DNA of 64,000 nucleotides from Clostridiales bacterium (GTDB lineage Bacteria > Bacillota > Clostridia > Christensenellales > Borkfalkiaceae): contig SVHO01000001.1 of the NCBI GenBank assembly GCA_015055725.1, positions 1 through 64,000 of the forward strand, given 5' to 3'. This document shows positions 18,249 to 26,448 of the stretch, piece after piece. Position numbers and translations under genes: made by a program. The notes beneath the pieces are model-generated. The model was not told the origin of the DNA. It made no database searches and was given only the letters and a program-made list of their open reading frames with translations. Numbering within the stretch: the first letter of the stretch is position 1; each line of letters opens with the position of its first letter.

Positions 18249-18935
18249 ATGGATAGAATTTATACGGGTTTTGAAAGTTTGGACAAACACTTAAAAATTT
18301 GTAAAGGCGATTTAGTTGTAATAGGTGGTAATCCAGCGATAGGTAAAACGTGTTTAATGTGCTCTATGATAGAAAGAACTATGGCGAAACAAAAAATTTT
18401 ATTTTTCACTATGCAAACAAATAAGCATAAGGCTATTGATAGAATTAGTGTTTTAAGTTGTGATAATAGTACATTATGGATTTATGAAAGTATTGATAAT
18501 TTTGAAAAATTATTATATAAAATTATGGAGCATAAAGATAATTTTGGAGTTGACGTGATTTATATTGATAATTTTGAAGATTTTTTAATTTATTCAAATT
18601 GTTATGAAAAAGAACTCGTGTTAAAGCTTTTAGATTTGGCAAAAAAACTTAAAATTGCAATAATTGTTAGCGACGTTACGTATTGGATTGATAGAAGGCG
18701 TTCGATATATAGGCATTTAAGGCATAAAGAATTTATAAAATATGCCGATAAAATCATAACGATAAATCGCCCTGATAGAACTGCAACAGAAAAAGAAATT
18801 AGAGACGGGTTGGTGGAAAAATATGTTGCTGAAATTAGAATTGATAAAGACTTGGATGAATATTACAGTCCTTGGATAAATTTAAAATTTGATAACAATT
18901 CTTTAACTTTTAATGAAATTCCTAAAACGCCTTGA
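18249..18935 (+). CDS. Stand-alone DnaB-C/RecA-like P-loop ATPase (no DnaB N-terminal domain)
   Basis: Walker A GGNPAIGKT, FFTMQT (DnaB FFSLEM-like), Walker B VIYIDNFEDF, LRHKEFIKYADKIITINRP; RBS aaaggaga. Confidence 0.75.
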   Translation: MDRIYTGFESLDKHLKICKGDLVVIGGNPAIGKTCLMCSMIERTMAKQKILFFTMQTNKHKAIDRISVLSCDNSTLWIYESIDNFEKLLYKIMEHKDNFGVDVIYIDNFEDFLIYSNCYEKELVLKLLDLAKKLKIAIIVSDVTYWIDRRRSIYRHLRHKEFIKYADKIITINRPDRTATEKEIRDGLVEKYVAEIRIDKDLDEYYSPWINLKFDNNSLTFNEIPKTP

Positions 18936-18976
18936 ATTATTGCGACAATTTTGGTATAATAATTATACTAAAATAA
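18933..18976 (+). promoter_or_regulatory. Promoter of WYL gene with overlapping inverted repeat
   Basis: TTGAAT-17-TATAAT; ATTTTGGTATAATAATTATACTAAAAT nearly palindromic over the -10. Confidence 0.5.
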
Positions 18977-18983
18977 AGGCGAT

Positions 18984-19973
18984 ATGGAAATGGAAAGTTT
19001 TGAACCAAAAAAGTTGGCGTTAATTAGAGTTTTGCAAATTTTAGAAAAGCATAGCGACTGTGAACATCCAATAAAGCACGATAAAATAGTTGACCTTTTA
19101 GAGAGCGAATACGGGCTTACAATTGAAAGAAAGGCAATCGGCAGAAATATATCGCTACTTAATGAAGCGGGATATGATATTGAAACTACAAAAAAAGGCT
19201 CTTATCTTGCCGAACGCACGTTTGAAGATAGCGAACTAAAACTCTTAATAGACGGTGTTTTATCAAGTAAACACATTACGCCCAAGCAATCGAAAGAGTT
19301 AATTGAAAAACTTTGTGGTCAGGCGAATAAGTATTTCAAAAAGCACGTTAAAAATATCTATTCGGTGCAAGACTGGAATAAAACTGAAAACGTTGCCGTT
19401 TTTTATAACATTGAAATTATTGACGAAGCCATTGAAACGGACAAACAAATCAAGTTTGATTATAATAAGTACGGCGCAGATAAGAAAATGCACCGAAGTG
19501 CAATTCACACGGTTAGTCCTTATCAAATGATATTGCATAATCAACGCTATTATTTAATGGGGTATAATGAAAAATGGCAACATATTCAGTATTACCGTAT
19601 GGACAGGATTACCGATATTGAACTTATAGATAAAAATCGAACGCCGTTAAAATCAATTAACGGTTTTGAAAGTGGAATTGATTATAAACGATTTTCTTCT
19701 TCAATGCCGTATATGTTTTACGATGAACCACAAGTGGTTGAATTTATTGCAGACGGTTGGGCGATTGACCAAATTATAGACTGGTTTGGTAAAGATATTA
19801 AGATAGAAGAGCGAGAAGACGGACGTTTTTTAATTAAGGTTAAAGCAAGTATAAATGCAATGGAATACTGGTCAATGCAATACATGAACGCCGTTGAAAT
19901 TTTATCACCATTAGAATTAAGAGAACGAATAAAGAAAAATGTTCAAGTCGCAAACGAGAAATATAAGGATTAA
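18984..19973 (+). CDS. WYL-domain transcriptional regulator with N-terminal HTH
   Basis: N-terminal winged HTH (ALIRVLQILEKHSD...RKAIGRNISLLNEAGYDIE), central WYL-type (SPYQMILHNQRYYLMGYNEKWQHIQYYRMDRI), WCX-like C-terminus. Confidence 0.9.
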   Translation: MEMESFEPKKLALIRVLQILEKHSDCEHPIKHDKIVDLLESEYGLTIERKAIGRNISLLNEAGYDIETTKKGSYLAERTFEDSELKLLIDGVLSSKHITPKQSKELIEKLCGQANKYFKKHVKNIYSVQDWNKTENVAVFYNIEIIDEAIETDKQIKFDYNKYGADKKMHRSAIHTVSPYQMILHNQRYYLMGYNEKWQHIQYYRMDRITDIELIDKNRTPLKSINGFESGIDYKRFSSSMPYMFYDEPQVVEFIADGWAIDQIIDWFGKDIKIEEREDGRFLIKVKASINAMEYWSMQYMNAVEILSPLELRERIKKNVQVANEKYKD

Positions 19974-19984
19974 GGAGAAATAAA

Positions 19985-21010
19985 ATGAGTCAATTTGTTT
20001 ATTTTCAAAAGTATCACGGGAAAGAGAATGTGCACTCTAGCAACGTCTTATATATGTTGCAGAAAGTATATTACTATAATCCTAGAAAATTTTATAAGTT
20101 TTTAGAAGAGCTTTTGGAGTCTGAAGAGCCCGATAATTGGATACTACAATTTAAGACACAAGAAAAACACGCTAAAGGTGTGACGGATTTTAGTATTATA
20201 CAAAAATCATTTAAGATAGTTGTGGAAGCTAAAGAAAAGTATAATCACTTCGATATTACACAAATTGAAAGACACTTGGAGGCACTTAAAAACGAATCTA
20301 TAGAGAACAAGATTCTTTTGACTCTTGCCCCATTTGAGAATGACCAAAATGTTTTTCTAAGCCTTAAGCAAAAGCATAAAGAAATAATATTTTTAGCGAT
20401 AACATATAAACAGCTATATGAAAAATTATTAAGTGTTATAGATGAAATGAGAGATTATGAACTAAAAGACATGGTTGAGGAATTTTATGAATATTGTAAT
20501 GCCGAAGATTTAATTGATGAAACGGACGATACAATCATGGTTCGTCTTGCTGGTTCAACAATTGACTTTAATATAAAAGAAGAGAATAGGATTTATTATG
20601 ATAAGGCGGGGGGAAAGTACTCTGGTTTTAGATATATTGGTTTATATAATAACAAAAGCGTAAAATATGTAGGAAAAGTAGTTATGATTGTTGAAGCAAG
20701 ACTCGAAAATCAAGAAATTCAATGTGAATTAAAATATTCAAAAAATGGGAAAATTGATGAAAATACATTAAAACGCATAAAGAACGCAATGGATAATCAA
20801 GCACAGCTATATGATAATACAGATATTCCACATTACTATTACCTTGTAGATAAATTTTGTCCTATTGAAAATTTTACAAAGAAAAGCAATAGAGCACTAT
20901 ATGGCAAGAAGAAGTTCTTTTTAAGAGATTTGGGCTTAAATCCAAATGCTGAAGTTGAAGAAATTGCAGAAAAAATGAAAAATAGATTTTGGGAGGACTT
21001 GCCTTTTTAA
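19985..21010 (+). CDS. PD-(D/E)XK-type nuclease candidate with additional C-terminal domain
   Basis: GVTDFSIIQKSFKIVVEAKEKYNHFDITQIERHL gives D-x(n)-ExK; C-terminal YSGFRYIGLYNNKSVKYVGKVVMIVEARL block. Confidence 0.7.
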   Translation: MSQFVYFQKYHGKENVHSSNVLYMLQKVYYYNPRKFYKFLEELLESEEPDNWILQFKTQEKHAKGVTDFSIIQKSFKIVVEAKEKYNHFDITQIERHLEALKNESIENKILLTLAPFENDQNVFLSLKQKHKEIIFLAITYKQLYEKLLSVIDEMRDYELKDMVEEFYEYCNAEDLIDETDDTIMVRLAGSTIDFNIKEENRIYYDKAGGKYSGFRYIGLYNNKSVKYVGKVVMIVEARLENQEIQCELKYSKNGKIDENTLKRIKNAMDNQAQLYDNTDIPHYYYLVDKFCPIENFTKKSNRALYGKKKFFLRDLGLNPNAEVEEIAEKMKNRFWEDLPF

Positions 21011-21025
21011 TCCCAAATTTGGGAT
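21010..21025. promoter_or_regulatory. Perfect 16-bp palindrome ATCCCAAATTTGGGAT
   Basis: Self-complementary; between the nuclease and the small ORFs. Confidence 0.5.
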
Positions 21026-21070
21026 AATAAATATGTTAAACTCTTCTTGTAAAACGCAAGGGGAGTTTTT

Positions 21071-21184
21071 ATGAAAAAAGGGAACGAGAAGAAAAAATTT
21101 TTAGATTTTTTAAGTGGTTTTGCAATTGGTTATTTTATAACTGATTTTATATTTTCATTATTTATACCAAGAAAAAAGAAATAA
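21071..21184 (+). CDS. Small single-TM protein (37 aa)
   Basis: MKKGNEKKKFLDFLSGFAIGYFITDFIFSLFIPRKKK; RBS aagggga upstream. Confidence 0.5.
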   Translation: MKKGNEKKKFLDFLSGFAIGYFITDFIFSLFIPRKKK

Positions 21185-21198
21185 AAGGAGAAGAGAGA

Positions 21199-21363
21199 GT
21201 GAAAACGTTTATAATTAAGTATTATTTAACGGAAAGTGCATACAGAATTGGTATACCTGCTTTTACTGAAACTTATAGGGGTGATAGAAATTCGGCAGTG
21301 AATTGGGCTCAAAACAAAGTAAGGACATCTAATTTTAAGTTTTACGATATTCAAGAAAAATAA
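21199..21363 (+). CDS. Small protein (54 aa), GTG start
   Basis: VKTFIIKYYLTESAYRIGIPAFTETYRGDRNSAVNWAQNKVRTSNFKFYDIQEK; RBS aaaggaga. Confidence 0.5.
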   Translation: MKTFIIKYYLTESAYRIGIPAFTETYRGDRNSAVNWAQNKVRTSNFKFYDIQEK

Positions 21364-21403
21364 TAAAAAGCCGATGGCGTTCGCCATCGGCTTTTTGTGT
21401 TGT
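21361..21403 (+). terminator. Right copy of the 43-bp terminator repeat
   Basis: Identical to 18104-18146. Confidence 0.92.
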
Positions 21404-21465
21404 GCTTCTTTTATAATAGATAAAATAGGCGTGAATTATGCGGGAGTTTTAGCATATAATTTATT

Positions 21466-22482
21466 ATGTTAAATAAAGCAATAATCGACCTTAATAAACT
21501 TATAAAAAACGCAAAGGCAGTCAAAAGTAAACTTAATAACGGCGTTAAATTTTGCGCTGTGGTTAAAGCAGATGCGTACGGGCACGGTGCATGTGAAATT
21601 TCAAACGCACTTTATCCTTACGTTGACGCTTTTGCCGTTGCGCTTGCAGAAGAAGGGGTACAGCTTCGCCGAGCGGGGATAGATAAACCTATAATTTGTT
21701 TAAATCCACCTTTTAATAAAGATGCGCGCCTTTTTGTTGAATATAATTTGACCGCAACCGTTTATACGCGCGAGCATTTAGACCTTTTAGAAGAGTGGGC
21801 AAAAAAAGTGAACGGGCGAGCATGCGTTCACGTTAAAGTTAACACGGGCATGAATAGGCAAGGAATAGACGTTGGCACGCAATTAAAAGATTTTTTGGAT
21901 TATTTGGTGCGTAAAAAGCGGGTGGTTTTAGACGGCTTATATTCACACTTGTCTTGTCCGGAGAATAAAAAAAGGTTAAAGTTTCAGGTAAATAAATTTT
22001 TAGTTGCAAAAAAACTTATTAAGGGTTATAATAATAATGCAACTTGTCACTTATCGGCAAGCGGTGGTTTTTTATCTGGCGTGCAAGAAGATATGGTGCG
22101 CATTGGAATTTTGCTTTACGGTTACAAACCTTTTAAAAGCGATAAAATTCACGTTGAGCCTATAATGAAAGTTTACGCACCCGTGCTTTGCAAAAGGCGG
22201 TTAAAAAAAGGCGAAAGCGCGCTTTACGGCGTGTGTAAAAGCAAAAAGGCGCAAACGATATCGCTAATTAGATACGGCTATGCCGACGGACTTTTTAGGG
22301 CGCGCGTTAAGGGGCAATTCAACAATCGCTGTATGGATATAACGGCGATTACTGAAAACGTTAACGGAAAATATTGCTTAGTTATTAAAGATGCGGAAAA
22401 AATCGCTAAGCGGTATAAAACGATAAATTACGAAATATTAACCAAGTGTGCCGTTCGCGCACAAAAAATTTACATAAGGTGA
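21466..22482 (+). CDS. alr: Alanine racemase
   Basis: CAVVKADAYGHGA PLP-lysine motif; SHLSCPE; RIGILLYGYKP. Confidence 0.93.
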   Translation: MLNKAIIDLNKLIKNAKAVKSKLNNGVKFCAVVKADAYGHGACEISNALYPYVDAFAVALAEEGVQLRRAGIDKPIICLNPPFNKDARLFVEYNLTATVYTREHLDLLEEWAKKVNGRACVHVKVNTGMNRQGIDVGTQLKDFLDYLVRKKRVVLDGLYSHLSCPENKKRLKFQVNKFLVAKKLIKGYNNNATCHLSASGGFLSGVQEDMVRIGILLYGYKPFKSDKIHVEPIMKVYAPVLCKRRLKKGESALYGVCKSKKAQTISLIRYGYADGLFRARVKGQFNNRCMDITAITENVNGKYCLVIKDAEKIAKRYKTINYEILTKCAVRAQKIYIR

Positions 22483-22487
22483 AAAAA

Positions 22488-23090
22488 ATGAAATACTATT
22501 TAAAACAAACGTTTATCCCCGTTATGTATTTGATTTTCATGACGATGATTGCTTTCAGTATCTTGCTGATTGGTGACGATTTAATGTGGCTAAAAATTGT
22601 TTTATTGCTACTTAATATCGCTCTTTACTGCTCGCTTGTGGGTGCGATTTCCTATAAAGAAGGAGAGTTTGCATTAACCACGCGCGTTGCTAACGACGTT
22701 GAACGCAGAAACATTATTAGAACAGGTGAAGACCTACCTTTAAAACTTCACGAAGAATATAAGGTTTGGAAAGGATTTTTCTTCGGTTTTTTGGCTTGTG
22801 TGCCTTTAATCGTTATGATGATTATCCACACCATTTTATATTTTGCAATGGGTCCGCAATATGACGTTTGTGGAAGAGTTTCAAGTTTTATTTATATGGC
22901 GTTTGCATCTTTAGCGCAGATAAGTAGTGAAGTTGAAATTCAACAATGGCACTATTACTTTACTCTTATATCAGTTCCTATCATAATGATTACAACGGGT
23001 GTTCCTTACATTTTCGGCGCGAGAAAAATTCAACGCCAACAAGATAGAATTAAGGAAAAACACCGCCAAATTTATGGAGAAGACGATTGA
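22488..23090 (+). CDS. Hypothetical multi-pass membrane protein
   Basis: ATG at 22488 follows alr; several hydrophobic segments. Confidence 0.65.
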   Translation: MKYYLKQTFIPVMYLIFMTMIAFSILLIGDDLMWLKIVLLLLNIALYCSLVGAISYKEGEFALTTRVANDVERRNIIRTGEDLPLKLHEEYKVWKGFFFGFLACVPLIVMMIIHTILYFAMGPQYDVCGRVSSFIYMAFASLAQISSEVEIQQWHYYFTLISVPIIMITTGVPYIFGARKIQRQQDRIKEKHRQIYGEDD

Positions 23091-23620
23091 GAATAGTTGG
23101 CGGTAAATATAGGGGAATTTCTCTGACTGCGTTTGACGGGGATAAAATTCGCCCCACGTCAGATAAGGTTAGGGAAAGTTTCTTTAATATTATTCAGTTT
23201 GAAATTTACGGCAAAAGTTTTTTAGACTTGTTTTGTGGAACGGGTGCTATGGGAATTGAAGCACTTTCACGCGGGGCAAAAAGCGTTAACTTTAACGACG
23301 CGTCTAAAGAAAGCCTTGCTATTTTAAAAAAGAACTTGTCCAAGATTAAGGTTGACGGCGATTATACTATAACTAATTATAACGCCCAAGTTTACTTAAA
23401 GGGAGCGGATAAAAAGTTTGATTTTATTTATATTGACCCGCCTTATAAAAGTGAGTTAGGGCTAACTTGTTTGCCACTTGCACTTTCCGTACTTAACGAA
23501 AACGGGAAGATTATATTGGAAGATGAAAAGCCTTTTGATAAAGAAATCGACGGGTTAACCGTTATAGATAGAAGAAAATACGGCAGAGTGCATTTAACCT
23601 TTTTTGCAAAGGAGAAATAA
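23087..23620 (+). CDS. rsmD: 16S rRNA (guanine(966)-N(2))-methyltransferase RsmD
   Basis: RIVGGKYRG, RPTSDKVRESFFNI, DLFCGTGAMGIEALSRGA, YIDPPY. Confidence 0.95.
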   Translation: MRIVGGKYRGISLTAFDGDKIRPTSDKVRESFFNIIQFEIYGKSFLDLFCGTGAMGIEALSRGAKSVNFNDASKESLAILKKNLSKIKVDGDYTITNYNAQVYLKGADKKFDFIYIDPPYKSELGLTCLPLALSVLNENGKIILEDEKPFDKEIDGLTVIDRRKYGRVHLTFFAKEK

Positions 23621-23622
23621 TT

Positions 23623-24114
23623 ATGAAAACTTGTGTTTTTGCAGGTACGTTCGACCCCTTTACTAACGGGCACGCATACGTGGTTGAAAAATGCCTTGAA
23701 ATGTTTGATAAAGTTATAATTGCGGTTGGTGTTAACATAGATAAAACCCCGCTTTTTAACGAAGAGCAACGCGTAAACGCAATTAAGAAAATATATAGTG
23801 ATGAAAGCAGGGTTGAAGTTTTAACTTACGACGGAATGCTTGCCGACTTTATGAAACAAAAAGGCGTTAAAGTGACCGTTCGCGGTATTCGTAATCAAGA
23901 CGATTATAAGTATGAAACCACTATGGCGCATTATAATCAAGATATGTATCCTGAAATTATAACCGTTTATATCCCTACGCCCGTTGAGTTGACTTACGTT
24001 AGTTCTTCTGCAATCCGCAACATACTTGAACTAAACGGGGAAATTAAAGAATACGTTCCGCACGCTATTGCCGATTATTTAAAAGAGTGCTTAAAGGAAA
24101 GCAAAGGAAAATAA
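23623..24114 (+). CDS. coaD: Pantetheine-phosphate adenylyltransferase
   Basis: FAGTFDPFTNGHAYVVEKC; RGIRNQDDYKYE; SSSAIRNI. Confidence 0.96.
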   Translation: MKTCVFAGTFDPFTNGHAYVVEKCLEMFDKVIIAVGVNIDKTPLFNEEQRVNAIKKIYSDESRVEVLTYDGMLADFMKQKGVKVTVRGIRNQDDYKYETTMAHYNQDMYPEIITVYIPTPVELTYVSSSAIRNILELNGEIKEYVPHAIADYLKECLKESKGK

Positions 24115-25068
24115 AAGACCAAACAAAAAATTTATTACCGCACACGTTAGTTTTGCAATAATAAACGGTGCGGTTTTTATTTTTGCAGTTTTAAGGTAGG
24201 CGATAGATTGTGCAATCACCGATAGTCCCCCAAAACCACAAATTGATGCGCACACGGGTAGAGTTAAAGGGGAAATTGGGGATAACGAGATTGTTTTAAG
24301 CCCCTTGGTGCTTTCAAACAGTCCGTAAACGATGCCCTCTGCAAGCGATTTATCCTTAACGATAGACGATAGGGCGTTAGATATGGGCGTTAAAACTCCA
24401 AAAGAACAAAGAATTTCTGTGAGCAAATAAAAAATCGTTATAACACCACCCACCACCAAAACCGATATAACCGCTGAATAAACGCTGTCGTATAAAAGGT
24501 TTTGTGATTTTTGTGAGTTAACCGCGCTTTTTGTTGCAAGCGGTTTTTCTTTTCGTTTATAAAAAGAAAAAATAAATCCTATAAGTAAGGCTGAAAGAAC
24601 GTGCGTTAAAAACAAAAGCAAGCCGAATTTAGCATTTTCAAACATAACGTTTCCAACGCTTGCGATTAAAAATACAGGCGAAGAAGTTGAGCAAAAAGCA
24701 CTTGCGCGTTCTGCTTCGGTTGGGGATATTGCCCCGCTAAGTTTTAAGTCGGCAACCGTTTTAGAGCCTATTGGGTAGCCTGAAAGTATGCTTAGAAAAA
24801 AAGCGTATCCCGTGCTTCCACCCGTGTTAAAAAGTTTTTTTGTGAGCGGTGAAAGTTTGTTTGATAGCGCACCCGTTATTTGCATTGAATTCATAATCGC
24901 GGTTATAAATAGATATGGGAAAGTGGTGGGCAAAACACAAGTTGCCCAAAGAATTATACCGTCGTTTACCGCGCTTGCTAAACTTTTTCCGAACGAAAGC
25001 ATAAGGGCAAAAGTTAAAAGAAGTGAAAATGCAACAATTTCAAAAAATACGTTTAATCTTTTCGTCAT
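24091..25068 (-). CDS. ylbJ: Sporulation integral membrane protein YlbJ
   Basis: Nucleoside-recognition-type membrane repeats (LPTTFPYLFI, GYPIGSKTVADL); next to coaD as in Firmicutes. Confidence 0.82.
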   Translation of the reverse strand: MTKRLNVFFEIVAFSLLLTFALMLSFGKSLASAVNDGIILWATCVLPTTFPYLFITAIMNSMQITGALSNKLSPLTKKLFNTGGSTGYAFFLSILSGYPIGSKTVADLKLSGAISPTEAERASAFCSTSSPVFLIASVGNVMFENAKFGLLLFLTHVLSALLIGFIFSFYKRKEKPLATKSAVNSQKSQNLLYDSVYSAVISVLVVGGVITIFYLLTEILCSFGVLTPISNALSSIVKDKSLAEGIVYGLFESTKGLKTISLSPISPLTLPVCASICGFGGLSVIAQSIAYLKTAKIKTAPFIIAKLTCAVINFLFGLLFSFAFL

Positions 25069-25121
25069 AATATATTGTATTAAGACTTGAAAAAAAATAT
25101 GGGATATGTTAAAATATTTTT

Positions 25122-26429
25122 ATGGATTTATTTGATTTGGCAAACAGAAAAAGCGTTAGCGCACCGCTCGCCGAAAGAATGCGCGCAAAAACTCTATCAG
25201 ATTTTATCGGGCAAGAGCATATCGTTTCGGAAACGGGGCTTTTGCGCCGTGCCATAAAAACGGATAGGCTTGGCAGTTGCATTTTTTGGGGTCCACCGGG
25301 GTGTGGAAAAACTACGCTTGCAAACGTTATAGCAAACGGCACGGACGGGAATTTCGTCAAACTTAACGCCGTTAATAGCGGTGTTGCAGACGTTAAAAGG
25401 GTTATCGAAGAAGCGCAAACGAACGCTAAACTTTACGGCAAGAAAACTTATCTATTGCTTGATGAGTGCCATCGCTTTAACAAAACGCAAAGCGATAGTT
25501 TGCTCCCTGCCATAGAGCGTGGCGATATAATTTTTATCGGTTCTACGACCGAAAACCCCTTTGCTTCAATGACGCCTGCTATCGTTTCAAGGTGTAGGGT
25601 GTTTGAACTTAAACGCCTTTCACAAGAAAATATTGAAAAGGCTCTTGTTAAAGCAGTTTTAGATAAAGAAAACGGTTTAGGAAATTACGATTTAACGCTA
25701 ACCGAAGATGCGCTTAAACATATAGCGCGCGCTTCGGCAGGGGATTTAAGGGTTGCTTATAACGCGCTTGAACTTGCAACGCTAACTACTTCGCCTGACG
25801 AAAACGGCAAAATTACGATTACGCTTAAAGATGCAGAAGAGTCTATTCAACAAAAGGCGCTATCATTTGACGAAAATTTATATTACGATATTTTGTCGGC
25901 ATTTTGCAAAAGTTTGCGTGGAAGTGATGCAAACGCCGCGCTATACTATATGCAACGGCTCATTAAGGGTGGGTGTGACCCCTTGCTTTTAGCGAGAAGG
26001 CTAGTCGTTCATTCTGCGGAGGACGTTGGCATGGCAGACCCTAACGCGTTAGTTGTTGCAACGAGCGCGCTTACCGCTTATCAAAATTTAGGCTTACCAG
26101 AAGGGTTGATTCCACTTTCCCAAGCGGTCATTTACGTTTGTGAGGCGGAAAAATCCAATTCGGTTGTAGAGGCAATGTATTCGGCGGAAGAAGACGCCGT
26201 TTCTGTTAAAGACGACAACGTGCCTGCACACTTAAAAAATTACGAGTTTGCAAGTAAAAAAGATAAACTCAATAAGGCAAATTATAAGTACCCGCACGAT
26301 TACGGTGGATACGTTGAGCAACAATATTTGCCCGACAGCATTAAAGACAAAATTTATTATAAACCAAAAGACAACGGATATGAAAAAACCGTTAAAGAAA
26401 TTAGAAAGAAAAAAGGCAAAAAAGCATAA
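25122..26429 (+). CDS. rarA: Replication-associated recombination protein A (RarA/MgsA AAA+ ATPase)
   Basis: PLAERMRAKTLSDFIGQEHI, FWGPPGCGKTTLANVIA, LLDECHRFNKTQ, GGYVEQQYLPD. Confidence 0.95.
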   Translation: MDLFDLANRKSVSAPLAERMRAKTLSDFIGQEHIVSETGLLRRAIKTDRLGSCIFWGPPGCGKTTLANVIANGTDGNFVKLNAVNSGVADVKRVIEEAQTNAKLYGKKTYLLLDECHRFNKTQSDSLLPAIERGDIIFIGSTTENPFASMTPAIVSRCRVFELKRLSQENIEKALVKAVLDKENGLGNYDLTLTEDALKHIARASAGDLRVAYNALELATLTTSPDENGKITITLKDAEESIQQKALSFDENLYYDILSAFCKSLRGSDANAALYYMQRLIKGGCDPLLLARRLVVHSAEDVGMADPNALVVATSALTAYQNLGLPEGLIPLSQAVIYVCEAEKSNSVVEAMYSAEEDAVSVKDDNVPAHLKNYEFASKKDKLNKANYKYPHDYGGYVEQQYLPDSIKDKIYYKPKDNGYEKTVKEIRKKKGKKA

Positions 26430-26448
26430 ATAAAAAAAGGACTAAATT

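Noticed and set aside
18186-18935. DnaB-like ORF as the chromosomal replicative helicase, with track start 18186
   Set aside because: Lacks the DnaB N-terminal domain and is short; RBS supports ATG 18249, and 18186-18248 includes an operator-like site.
18147-21360. Island as an IS element or prophage
   Set aside because: No transposase, integrase or phage structural genes; 43-bp flanking repeat is a terminator, too long for a typical transposon target duplication.
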